A stretch of DNA of 64,000 nucleotides, from the NCBI RefSeq assembly GCF_048320135.1, contig NZ_CP182947.1, positions 2,666,001 to 2,730,000 on the forward strand, given 5' to 3'. Source of the DNA: Ideonella_A sakaiensis_A (lineage in GTDB: Bacteria > Pseudomonadota > Gammaproteobacteria > Burkholderiales > Burkholderiaceae_C). Each line of letters starts with the position of its first letter. Positions within the stretch are counted from its first letter, which is position 1. Positions 7,883 to 16,046 of this stretch are shown here, one piece after another. The position numbers were made by a program, and so were the translations under genes. The notes beneath the pieces were generated by a model, which ran no database searches, was not told where the DNA came from, and saw only the letters and a program-made list of their open reading frames with translations.

Positions 7883-8935
7883 ATGACCCGTTTTGTCGAT
7901 GTCCCCACCATGTCCCGCCTGGTCCAGCAAATCGGCGTCCCCCGTTTCATCGGCGACCTGGCCGACGTGATCCAGGCCGATTTCGTGCACTGGCACGAGT
8001 TCGACAAGAGCGCACGGGTCGCCAGCCATTCCGAAATCGGCGTCATCGAATTGATGCCGGTCGCCAATGCCGAGCGTTATGCGTTCAAGTACGTCAACGG
8101 CCACCCGTCGAATACAGCGCAGGGCCTGTACACGGTGATGGCCTTCGGCGTGCTGGCCGAGGTCGAGACCGGTTATCCGGTGCTGCTGTCCGAACTGACG
8201 CTGGCCACCGCATTGCGCACCAGCGCGGCCTCGCTGATGGCGGCACGCGCGCTGGCCCGGCCGGAATCACGCCGGATGGCGCTGATCGGCAATGGCGCGC
8301 AAAGCGAGTTCCAGGCGCTGGCTTTCCACAACCATCTCGGCATCGACGAAATCGCCGTCTACGACGTCGATCCGCAGGCCACCGACAAGCTGATCCGCAA
8401 CCTGGCCGCCTGGCCGTCGCTGAAGATCGTGCGAGCCGGGTCGACCGCCGAAGCGGTTCGCGGCGCCGATATTGTGACCACCGTGACCGCCGACAAGACG
8501 CTGGCGACGATCCTGACACCCGAGATGATCGAACCCGGCATGCACATCAATGCGATCGGCGGCGACTGCCCGGGCAAGACCGAACTGCACGCCGACGTCT
8601 TGCGCGGCGCTCGCGTCTTCGTCGAATACGAGCCGCAGACCCGCATCGAAGGCGATATCCAGCAGTTGCCGGCCGATTTCCCGGTGGTCGACCTGTGGCG
8701 CGTGCTGGCTGGCAGCGAAACCGGCCGCCAGCATCCGCGGCAGGTGACGGTATTCGACTCGGTCGGTTTTGCGCTCGAGGACTATTCGACGCTGCGACAT
8801 GTGCTCGCCGAGGCCGAGCAGCGCCAGCTCGGCGTCGAGGTCGAACTGGTGCCGTCGGCACAGGACCCGAAGGATCTGTTTTGCCTGACGCGTGCCGATG
8901 AAGCAGCGGCGGCGATCGTGCGCCGCGTCGCCTGA
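7883..8935 (+). CDS. Ornithine cyclodeaminase/mu-crystallin family protein
   Basis: A 350-residue protein. Family features are the substrate-binding N-terminal part (ARVASHSEIGVIELMPV), the NAD(H)-binding segment ALIGNGAQSEFQALAF near residue 133, and the conserved NAIGGDCPGKTEL stretch near residue 225. The ATG at 7883 has AGGAGA upstream. Ornithine cyclodeaminase converts ornithine to proline with release of ammonia. A CtlX-like hydrolase follows after 14 bases, which would provide ornithine from citrulline, and an Lrp-type regulator is divergent. Confidence 0.9.
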   Translation: MTRFVDVPTMSRLVQQIGVPRFIGDLADVIQADFVHWHEFDKSARVASHSEIGVIELMPVANAERYAFKYVNGHPSNTAQGLYTVMAFGVLAEVETGYPVLLSELTLATALRTSAASLMAARALARPESRRMALIGNGAQSEFQALAFHNHLGIDEIAVYDVDPQATDKLIRNLAAWPSLKIVRAGSTAEAVRGADIVTTVTADKTLATILTPEMIEPGMHINAIGGDCPGKTELHADVLRGARVFVEYEPQTRIEGDIQQLPADFPVVDLWRVLAGSETGRQHPRQVTVFDSVGFALEDYSTLRHVLAEAEQRQLGVEVELVPSAQDPKDLFCLTRADEAAAAIVRRVA

Positions 8936-8949
8936 CGGCCGGCCCGGGC

Positions 8950-9891
8950 ATGTCCACCATCCGATCGATCCAGGCGCCGGCTGCGGTGGTGATGGTCCGG
9001 CCGCATCGCTTTGCGTCGAACCCCGAGACCGCGGCAGACAACGCCTACCAGCGCGTCTCGACAGACGCCGATGCGGCGATCGTCGCCGCGGCAGCCCATG
9101 CCGAGGTCGGTGCCGCCGCGGCGCTCCTCGAGGCCGAAGGTGTCACGGTCCACCTGTTCGACGATCACGGCGAACGCGATACGCCGGATTCGGTCTTCCC
9201 GAATAACTGGTTCTCGACCCACCCGGGTGGTCATGTCGCGATCTATCCGATGTTTTCGCCGAGCCGGCGCCGCGAGCGGCGCAGCGACGTGATCGAGTTG
9301 CTGAAGGCCCGGTACCGCGTGCAGGACGTGATCGACTATTCCGGTCTGGAGCCCGACGGCGTCTTCCTCGAAGGCACCGGCGCGATGGTGCTCGACCACC
9401 TGGCACGGGTCGCCTATACCGCCCGCTCGAACCGCGCCGACCCGGTCGCGCTGGAGCGTTTCTGCACCCATTTCAACTTCGAGCCGATCGCGTTCGACAC
9501 CATCGATCGCCACGGCCGCGCGGTTTATCACACCAATGTGATGATGTCGGTTGCGACCGAATTCGCAATGGTCGGGTTCGACCTCTTCACCGATCCGCGC
9601 CGGGCCGAGACGGTACGCGCCCGCCTGCACGAAAGCGGGCGCGAGGTGATTGCCTTGAGCGCGCAGCAGATCGACGAATTCGCCGGCAACGCGATCGAGC
9701 TGTCGGGCCGCGACGGCCGCCTGTTGGCCCTGTCGAGCCGGGCGCTGGCGTGCCTGACGGCCGCGCAGCGGCGCAGCATCGAGCGCTCGGCAAGGCTGGT
9801 GGCGCTCGACGTGCCGACAATCGAAACGGCGGGAGGATCGGTGCGCTGCATGATCGCCGGCATTCACCTCGCGCGGCGCAGCGGCCGCTGA
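8950..9891 (+). CDS. ctlX: Arginine deiminase-superfamily hydrolase, CtlX-like (citrulline utilization)
   Basis: A 313-residue protein with the pentein-fold marks of the amidinotransferase/dimethylargininase/citrullinase group: VMVRPHRF near the start, DSVFPNNWFSTH, EGTGAMVLD, the catalytic His in YHTNVMM and the catalytic Cys near the end in AGGSVRCM. The PNNW variant fits the CtlX family, which hydrolyses citrulline to ornithine, CO2 and ammonia. Placement 14 bases after ornithine cyclodeaminase supports that reading over dimethylargininase. It appears cytoplasmic, with no signal peptide. Confidence 0.85.
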   Translation: MSTIRSIQAPAAVVMVRPHRFASNPETAADNAYQRVSTDADAAIVAAAAHAEVGAAAALLEAEGVTVHLFDDHGERDTPDSVFPNNWFSTHPGGHVAIYPMFSPSRRRERRSDVIELLKARYRVQDVIDYSGLEPDGVFLEGTGAMVLDHLARVAYTARSNRADPVALERFCTHFNFEPIAFDTIDRHGRAVYHTNVMMSVATEFAMVGFDLFTDPRRAETVRARLHESGREVIALSAQQIDEFAGNAIELSGRDGRLLALSSRALACLTAAQRRSIERSARLVALDVPTIETAGGSVRCMIAGIHLARRSGR

Positions 9892-9922
9892 AACCACTGC
9901 AGCAGGCCTGGTGTTCGCGCGG

Positions 9923-10270
9923 TCAGCGAGTCCTGCCGAACAGGCGAGCAATCAGGTAGCCGCCGACCAGGCCGACCAGCAGCGCGATCGCGGCAACCGA
10001 CAGCGCATCGCTGAGCCCTGCCGGTGGCGGCGTGGCCGGTGCGGGGGCGGCCAGCATCGCCAGCTGTTGCCAGTCGCCGGGCTTCAGTTGTGTCATCGAC
10101 GCCGCCTCCGGCAGCCCATACACGCAGATCTCGCCGCCCGGCAACTTGCAGAAACGCGGCGCCGGGCAGTCGCGCAGGATCTGCTGCGGCTCGCCTTCGC
10201 CGCAACGCGCGCCAGCGCTGCGCAGCACCTGCAGCGTGACGTCCGGATGTTTGGTCAGTTGCTCGGGCAT
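9923..10270 (-). CDS. Small C-terminally anchored membrane protein, unknown function
   Basis: 115 residues. The soluble part holds several cysteines (RCGEGE, RDCPAPRFCKLPGGEICVYG) and the last 30 residues form one transmembrane helix (ALSVAAIALLVGLVGGYLIA) followed by a basic tail, as in tail-anchored proteins. Proteins of this type are common and uncharacterised in Burkholderiales. It lies 28 bases downstream of the thioesterase on the same strand. Confidence 0.7.
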   Translation of the reverse strand: MPEQLTKHPDVTLQVLRSAGARCGEGEPQQILRDCPAPRFCKLPGGEICVYGLPEAASMTQLKPGDWQQLAMLAAPAPATPPPAGLSDALSVAAIALLVGLVGGYLIARLFGRTR

Positions 10271-10298
10271 GACAAGGCCCCCTTCGAATCGAAGCTTT

Positions 10299-10724
10299 TC
10301 AACGCACGACGCTGACGATCGTCGCCTGCATCAGCGCCACCACCTTGTAGGCATCGGCGCCGGCACTGAAGGCGCGGACCTCGCCATTGGTGACCGTCAG
10401 CATCCGCCCGGCGTTCTGCACCTTGCCGATCGCGATGAAGCGCTCGCCGATCGCCGGGCGCATCAGGTTGATCTTGAATTCGGCGGTGACGACATCGCTG
10501 CCGGCCGGCGCGCGCGTCAGCGCCGCATAACCGCATGCACTGTCGAGGATGCTCGACACCGCGCCGGCATGCAGATAGCCGTGCTGCTGCGTCAGGTGCG
10601 CCGCATACGGCAATTCGATCTGCACCTCGCCGTCGTCGACATGCAGCAGCTTCGCGCCGAGCGTGGCCATCAGCCCCTGCGCGTCGAAGCTGCGTGCGAC
10701 CCGTTGCTGCATCTCGTTGTCCAT
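10299..10724 (-). CDS. PaaI-type hotdog thioesterase
   Basis: 141 residues with the hotdog signature of PaaI-like acyl-CoA thioesterases: QQHGYLHAGAVSSILDSACG, with the catalytic acid region, then TAEFKINLMRPA and GRMLTVTNGEV. The start at 10724 (MDNEMQQRVA) is chosen over an unsupported upstream extension. Such enzymes hydrolyse acyl-CoA or aryl-CoA in the cytoplasm. A separate transcription unit from the cytochrome genes upstream is possible (75-base gap). Confidence 0.88.
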   Translation of the reverse strand: MDNEMQQRVARSFDAQGLMATLGAKLLHVDDGEVQIELPYAAHLTQQHGYLHAGAVSSILDSACGYAALTRAPAGSDVVTAEFKINLMRPAIGERFIAIGKVQNAGRMLTVTNGEVRAFSAGADAYKVVALMQATIVSVVR

Positions 10725-10799
10725 CGCCGGCCCGTCCTGTGAGTGGACAACAACTGTACGACGATGCCGGCTTTCCGGCATCGCCCCGACCCAACGCAA

Positions 10800-11750
10800 T
10801 CAGCGGCCGGAGCCGAGCAGGTGGCCGTTGAAGCGCCGGCCGTACATCGAGTCGTCCGACGCATGGAATTGTTCCCGCGTCGCGTCGACCGAGCCGGCAA
10901 AACGCGGGTCCTGCGGCCGCTCATGGCTGTTCATGAACAACGCGACATCCCAGGCCTGCTGCGTGCTGAGCAGGCCGCCACGGCTGAACGGCATGTTCGC
11001 CTTGATGAAGGCAGCGGCGGTGCCGATGCGGTGCATGCCGGCGCCCCAGTTGAAGGATTCCGGGCCCCACAGCGGCGGAAAGACCTGCTTGCCGTCGCTG
11101 CTGCGCTGGCCCTCGCCATTGGCGCCGTGGCACAACGCGCAGTTCTGCGCATAAACCTTCTGGCCTTCGAAATAGTCGGGTTCGCGCTCCGGCTGGTCGA
11201 GTTTCGGGTAGCCGCTGCCCATCATCTTGCTGCCGACCTCCGCGCCGGTCGCGAGCCACTGGAAATACGACTGCAGCGCCACCAGCACCGGGTCGCCGAG
11301 CGGCGGCGCCTTGCCGTTCATGCTGTAGGTGAAGCAGCCCTGGATGCGTTCGGCCAGCGTATTGACATGCTGGTTCTTCGACCGGTATGCGGGGTAGGAG
11401 ACAAAGGCCGCCCACATCGGCGCCGAATCGGGCATGCGCCCGGCATCGAGGTGGCAGTTGGCACAGGCCAGCCGGTTGCCGACAAACTGCGGCGCGAGCT
11501 CGCCGGTGTGCATGAAGATGCGCTGGCCCTTTCTGATCATCGCGCCCATCTCGTCGTCGGGAATCGTCGTCGGCGACGGCGGCTGGAACATGCCTGGCGG
11601 GTATTTCGGTATCGCACCGACTTTCGGCGTGTGCGGCGGCACGACAGCGGTCTCGGCGACCGTGAAGCCAACGCCGCCGAGCAATGCGGCCAGCATCGCC
11701 ATGCGCGTCCAGGTGCGGCTGCGGTTGGTTTGCAGTTTTTCCAGTCTCAT
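10800..11750 (-). CDS. tsdA: Dihaem cytochrome c, thiosulfate dehydrogenase (TsdA)-like
   Basis: A 316-residue exported protein with an N-terminal hydrophobic signal and two haem-binding motifs, CANCH and CALCH. Between them lies ERIQGCFTYSMNG; a cysteine at this place is the unusual axial ligand of the active-site haem in TsdA enzymes, which join two thiosulfates to tetrathionate or do the reverse. AAGGAGG precedes the ATG at 11750. It overlaps the upstream cytochrome gene by ATGA, so the two are coupled; the partner would be the TsdB-type electron acceptor. The nearby sulfur dioxygenase-rhodanese gene supports a sulfur role. Confidence 0.85.
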   Translation of the reverse strand: MRLEKLQTNRSRTWTRMAMLAALLGGVGFTVAETAVVPPHTPKVGAIPKYPPGMFQPPSPTTIPDDEMGAMIRKGQRIFMHTGELAPQFVGNRLACANCHLDAGRMPDSAPMWAAFVSYPAYRSKNQHVNTLAERIQGCFTYSMNGKAPPLGDPVLVALQSYFQWLATGAEVGSKMMGSGYPKLDQPEREPDYFEGQKVYAQNCALCHGANGEGQRSSDGKQVFPPLWGPESFNWGAGMHRIGTAAAFIKANMPFSRGGLLSTQQAWDVALFMNSHERPQDPRFAGSVDATREQFHASDDSMYGRRFNGHLLGSGR

Positions 11751-12487
11751 TGCGGTCCTCCTTGGCGGGGTGCCGGTTGCGGCTTCGCAGGGAGCGTCGC
11801 GTAAAAGTTGGCGACCGCCGCAATGTCGGCGGCGTTCAGCCGGCTTGCGATCAGCACCATCAGCGCCATCGGGCCGGGCGGCCGCAGTCCGTCTTTCCAG
11901 CCCTGCAGCTGATCGCGCAGATAGGATGCCGGCTGGCCCGCGAGTGGCGGGAAATGTTCGCCAGCGCCGAGACCGGTCGGGCCATGGCAGTGGCCGCAAG
12001 GCGGGATGTCATCGGTCCAGCGGCCGCGCAGCGCCAGCCATTCGCCGAGGTTCGACGGATCCGGTTCGAGAAACGCGGTCTTGTCGACCGACACCGTCGC
12101 CGGCAGGCTGGCATAAAACTGCGCCAGCTCGATGCGCTGCTGCTGCGACAACGCCTGCGCGATCGGCTGCATCACCGAATTCTTTCGGTAGCCCGATGCA
12201 AAGGCATCGAGTTGCGATTGCAGGTAGGCGCCGCCGGTGCCGGCGAGCCGCGGAAAACCCGCCGCCGGCATGCCCTCGCCCTGCGCACCATGGCAGCTGG
12301 CGCAGGTGGTGTCGGCAATCTTCCTTGCATCGGCAAACGATGGCAGGTCGACAAGCTTCGCCGCCTGCGCGGCTGCCGGTGTCTGTGCAAACACGGCCGG
12401 TGCTGTCACCGCGACCGCAGCGAGCAGTGCCGCAGCCGTCAGGTGGGACCGACCGATGGTGGTGGATGCGCGCTCCATCAAGCCCAT
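11747..12487 (-). CDS. tsdB: Dihaem cytochrome c4-like protein, TsdB-type electron acceptor
   Basis: About 246 residues with a signal peptide ending near AVFAQ and two haem motifs, CASCH and CGHCH, each followed by a c4-type domain (FPRLAGTGGAYL, later FPPLAGQPASYL). The start at 12487 is preferred because GGAGA lies 6 bases upstream; an ATG at 12505 is also open. It precedes the TsdA-like gene with ATGA overlap. TsdB takes electrons from TsdA and passes them to the respiratory chain. It is divergent from the persulfide dioxygenase-rhodanese gene. Confidence 0.83.
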   Translation of the reverse strand: MGLMERASTTIGRSHLTAAALLAAVAVTAPAVFAQTPAAAQAAKLVDLPSFADARKIADTTCASCHGAQGEGMPAAGFPRLAGTGGAYLQSQLDAFASGYRKNSVMQPIAQALSQQQRIELAQFYASLPATVSVDKTAFLEPDPSNLGEWLALRGRWTDDIPPCGHCHGPTGLGAGEHFPPLAGQPASYLRDQLQGWKDGLRPPGPMALMVLIASRLNAADIAAVANFYATLPAKPQPAPRQGGPQ

Positions 12488-12685
12488 CGTCGTCTCCGTG
12501 GTCATTGCGTGGTCAAGCCGTTCGACGGTGCGACACCGGCGCAGTTCACTGCAATGTGTGCAGGCTTTTTCCTACGTGACGCTGCGTTGCCGTCGCGCAC
12601 GCAACGGCGTGGTCGCATGGCATCGTCTTCCGCAGGGTCCGGCTCAGCAGGGCCTTCAATTGATACTTTCGAAAGAGGCGAGCCG

Positions 12686-14071
12686 ATGCTCCTCAAGACC
12701 ATCGTGTCCGAAGGATTGGCACACCATTCCTACCTGGTCGGCGGCGGTGACGAAGCGGCAATCGTCGACCCGAGCCGTGATGTCGACCGCTATCTCGAGG
12801 CCGCATCCGATGCCGGCCTGCGCATCACGCGCATCTTCGAGACCCACCGCAACGAGGACTACATTTCCGGCGCCTGCGAACTCGCGCAGCGCACCGGTGC
12901 AACCGTCTGGCGCGGCCGCAGCCCGGACTTCGATGTGCCGTATGCAAAGGTCGCCGAAGAGGGCAAGCAATTCGAGTTCGGCGATCTGCGCCTGAAGGTC
13001 TTGTACACGCCGGGCCATACCGACGATTCGATCTCTGTCGTGCTGGTCCACACCGAGACCGGCGACTCGCCGGTCGGCGTCTTCACCGGCGACGCGCTGT
13101 TCGTCGGCGATGTCGGCCGCACCGATTTTTATCCCGACCGCGCGGAGGAGGTGGCCGGCCTGCTGTACGACAGCCTGCACGACAAGCTGCTGCCGATCGG
13201 CGACCAGGCGCAGATCTGGCCAGCCCACGGCAGCGGCTCGGTGTGCGGATCGGGCATTGCAAAACGCGAGTTCTCGACCATCGGTGACGAACGTCGCAAC
13301 AACCCGAAGCTGCAGCTCGACCGCAAGGCCTTCATCGAGGCTAAAACCAGCGAACACCATTACAAGCCGCCGTATTTCGAACGGATGGAAGCGGCCAACA
13401 TGGGCGACAGCCCCGGCCTGCAACGGCTGCCGCGGCCGGCGCCGCTGGCGATGCAGCAACTCGAGCGCTCGCTTGCCAACGGCGCGCAGCTGCTCGACCT
13501 GCGCCCCGGGCAATCGATCGCCGGCGCCTGCATCGCCGAGGCGATCGCGATTCCGCTGCCGATGCTCGCCGCCTTCGGCGGCTGGTTTCTCGACAGCCAG
13601 CGGCCGATCGTTCTGCTGCTCGAGCAGGCCAGCGACCGCGAGCGTGCGGTGCGCACACTGGTGCGGATCGGCTTCGAGCGAATCGACGGTTTTCTGGCCG
13701 GCGGCGCCGACAGCTGGGCCACCGCCGCGAAGCCGCTGCAGGCCTTGCATGGCATCGACGTGCATCAGCTGAAAAAGCGCCTGGCCGGCGACCAGCCGCC
13801 GCTGCTGCTCGATGTGCGCTCCATCGATGAATACGAGCAGGGCCACATCGCCGGTGCCGAACACCATTACGTCGGGCAGATCGAGCAGAAGGCGCCCGAC
13901 CTGCCGCGCGACCGGCCGATCGTGACCTATTGCAAATCCGGCAAACGCGCGCTGGTTGCCGCGGCGGCGCTGCGCCGGCTCGGCCACCAGGAGGTGTCGG
14001 TCTGCTGGGGCTCGATCAAGGCCTGGCAGGCCGCCGGCTTCGAACTGACCGATGCCAGGAAGGCTTCGTGA
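12686..14071 (+). CDS. Metallo-beta-lactamase-fold sulfur (persulfide) dioxygenase fused to rhodanese domains
   Basis: 461 residues. Residues 1-240 form an ETHE1/Blh-like metallo-beta-lactamase domain with THRNEDY as the first metal motif, YTPGHTDDS, TGDALFVGDVGRTD and WPAHGSGS. Residues about 255-345 resemble a rhodanese domain without an active cysteine; residues about 360-461 form a rhodanese with the active loop CKSGKRA. Such fusions oxidise glutathione persulfide to sulfite and transfer sulfane sulfur. The start at 12686 follows AGAGG. It is divergent from the tsdBA-like genes, so thiosulfate and persulfide handling sit together. Confidence 0.88.
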   Translation: MLLKTIVSEGLAHHSYLVGGGDEAAIVDPSRDVDRYLEAASDAGLRITRIFETHRNEDYISGACELAQRTGATVWRGRSPDFDVPYAKVAEEGKQFEFGDLRLKVLYTPGHTDDSISVVLVHTETGDSPVGVFTGDALFVGDVGRTDFYPDRAEEVAGLLYDSLHDKLLPIGDQAQIWPAHGSGSVCGSGIAKREFSTIGDERRNNPKLQLDRKAFIEAKTSEHHYKPPYFERMEAANMGDSPGLQRLPRPAPLAMQQLERSLANGAQLLDLRPGQSIAGACIAEAIAIPLPMLAAFGGWFLDSQRPIVLLLEQASDRERAVRTLVRIGFERIDGFLAGGADSWATAAKPLQALHGIDVHQLKKRLAGDQPPLLLDVRSIDEYEQGHIAGAEHHYVGQIEQKAPDLPRDRPIVTYCKSGKRALVAAAALRRLGHQEVSVCWGSIKAWQAAGFELTDARKAS

Positions 14072-14259
14072 TGGACGACTGCAAACCCAGCCGGCGCGCC
14101 AACAACGAGATCGACCGCGAGCACGAGCGCCGCGTGGAGCGCGGCTCGCGGCGGCTCGGCTGGCTGATCGGCCCTGTCATCGTCGTCGCGACGCTGCTGG
14201 TAGCGACCGGCTGCGACTCGCCGTTGCCGCCACCAGCGGCGATCAGCGATACCCGTTGA
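14071..14259 (+). CDS. Small membrane protein of the sulfur cluster, unknown function
   Basis: 62 residues: a charged N-terminus (CKPSRRANNEIDREHERR) and one transmembrane helix (LGWLIGPVIVVATLLVATG). Its ATG shares one base with the stop of the dioxygenase-rhodanese gene (TGATG), so it is translationally coupled. It may anchor or assist its partner. No homologue is recalled. Confidence 0.55.
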   Translation: MDDCKPSRRANNEIDREHERRVERGSRRLGWLIGPVIVVATLLVATGCDSPLPPPAAISDTR

Positions 14260-14271
14260 GCGTCCCGCCCC

Positions 14272-15492
14272 TCAGGTCAGGCTGACTGGAAGCGCCCTGA
14301 AGCCGCGAAAGCGCAGCCGCGGATCGCGCTGCGGCGCGCCGGCCAGATCGATCGCCGGATAACGCGCGAGCAGGCGACCGATCGCGATGCGGGCCTCGAG
14401 CCGCGCGACATTCATGCCGGCGCAGGCATGGGCGCCGTGGCCGAATGCGACATGGCGGTTCGGCTTGCGTGCGACATCGAGGCGGTCCGGATCCGGGAAT
14501 TCAGCCGGGTCACGATTCGCCGCGCCAATCGCCAGCGTCAGGAAGGTGCCGGCTGGCAGCTCGCGCCCGCCGAGCGTCATCGCGGCGGTCGTCATCCGGT
14601 TGTTCAGCTGCAGCGGGCTCTCGAAGCGCAGCAATTCCTCGATCGCGGTCGGCAGCAGCGCCGGGTCGGCAACCAGCCGCTCGAGCTGGTCGCGGTGGCG
14701 CATCAATGCGCACATGCCGTTGCCGATCAGGTTGCTGGTCGTCTCGTGGCCGGCATTGAGCAGGAAGATGCAGTTGTGCAGCAGCTCGGGCTCGCTGAAC
14801 TGCTCGCCGCCGTCGCCCTGGATGAGCCGGGTCAGCACATCGGCATCCGGGTCGCCCGGCCGGGCGCGCCGGTCGGCGACCAGCGCGCGCAGAAAGTCGA
14901 GGAAATCGGTGGTTGCCGCATTCGCGCGTGCCAGCACCTGCGGCGCCGGCGCTGGCTCGAGTGCCGACAGGATCGCCAGCGACCAGTCGCGCAGCGGCCC
15001 GCGTTCGTCCGGCGGCACCACCAGCAGGTTGCCGATCACCTCGACCGGAATCGCCGCAGCGAAATGTTCGATCAGGTCCGGCGCCGGCTCGTCGGCAAGG
15101 CCATCGAGCAGCCGGTCGACCAGCGCGACGACGCCGGGCTCCATCCGCGCGATCGCCCGCTGGTTCAGCGCGCCCATCATCAGCCGGCGCACCCGGGTGT
15201 GCAGCGGCGGGTCGTTGAAAACCAGGCTGCTGGTGTGATGTTCGTAGATCGGCGTGCCGGCGCCCATCCGCGGCGCAAATTCGCGTTGCTTGTCGGAGCT
15301 GACATCGGCGCTGCGGTAGATCGCCGCGACGTCGGCATAACGGGTCAGCAGAAAGCTGCCCGGCGCCAGTTCGTGCACCGGATCGTGCTCGCGCAGCGCC
15401 GCATAGAGCGGGTACGGGTCGTCGACGAAGCCCGCAGGAGGGGCAACGAGCTGGAACGCCAGGGCACTGGCGCGAAGGGCTTCGGCTGGCAT
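14272..15492 (-). CDS. Cytochrome P450
   Basis: 406 residues, the size of soluble bacterial class I P450s. Visible signatures are the I-helix oxygen site NAGHETT, the K-helix EELLRFESP and the haem loop FGHGAHACAGMNVAR with the thiolate cysteine. No ferredoxin or ferredoxin reductase gene is adjacent, so electron partners lie elsewhere. The substrate is not readable. It is convergent with the small membrane-protein gene, whose stop is 12 bases away. Confidence 0.93.
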   Translation of the reverse strand: MPAEALRASALAFQLVAPPAGFVDDPYPLYAALREHDPVHELAPGSFLLTRYADVAAIYRSADVSSDKQREFAPRMGAGTPIYEHHTSSLVFNDPPLHTRVRRLMMGALNQRAIARMEPGVVALVDRLLDGLADEPAPDLIEHFAAAIPVEVIGNLLVVPPDERGPLRDWSLAILSALEPAPAPQVLARANAATTDFLDFLRALVADRRARPGDPDADVLTRLIQGDGGEQFSEPELLHNCIFLLNAGHETTSNLIGNGMCALMRHRDQLERLVADPALLPTAIEELLRFESPLQLNNRMTTAAMTLGGRELPAGTFLTLAIGAANRDPAEFPDPDRLDVARKPNRHVAFGHGAHACAGMNVARLEARIAIGRLLARYPAIDLAGAPQRDPRLRFRGFRALPVSLT

Positions 15493-15614
15493 GGGCAGGC
15501 GATTATGGAGCCGTTGCGGGCGGCTGATCTGCGGGTTCTGTCCGGTTGACCTCGGAAGCGGCGGGGTCTACCGTGTTCGCGATCGAGGACTGCAGAAGCA
15601 GGAGGCTCGCAAGC

Positions 15615-16046
15615 ATGGACAACGTCTTCATCGTCGGGACCGCAGGGCCCGACCTTTCACGGCGGGCGATCGATTTCGCCGTCGACCGCGCCAAGCTCGC
15701 TGGCGCAAGTGTTCATCTCGTTCACGTCATCGAATGGTCGCCGTATACCTTCATGACCGCCGACGAGCTGGCGCAGCAGCATGCAGTGCGCAACAAGCAC
15801 AAGGCGCTCGGCCAGAAGATGCTCGACGACACGCAGGCCCAGTGGGCCGACGCCGGCGTGCCGATCAGCGGTGAGGTGCGCTTCGGCCACGTCGCCGAGG
15901 TGTTGTGCGAGGTGGCCGCCGACAAGAAGGCCTGCCAGATCTTCGTCGGCCGCTCCGGCGGCTCGCCGCTGGCAAACCGGATCATCGGCAGCGCATCGCT
16001 GACGCTGGTGCAGGCATCGCCGGTACCGGTCACCGTCATCCCATGA
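15615..16046 (+). CDS. Universal stress protein (UspA family)
   Basis: 143 residues with the UspA fold: DNVFIVGTAGPDLSRRAIDF at the start, a long central helix, and the C-terminal nucleotide loop FVGRSGGSPLANRIIGSAS, where the G-x2-G-x9-GS pattern suggests ATP binding. AGGAGG stands upstream of the ATG at 15615. Its stop overlaps the ATG of the symporter gene (ATGA), so the two form an operon. Confidence 0.88.
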   Translation: MDNVFIVGTAGPDLSRRAIDFAVDRAKLAGASVHLVHVIEWSPYTFMTADELAQQHAVRNKHKALGQKMLDDTQAQWADAGVPISGEVRFGHVAEVLCEVAADKKACQIFVGRSGGSPLANRIIGSASLTLVQASPVPVTVIP

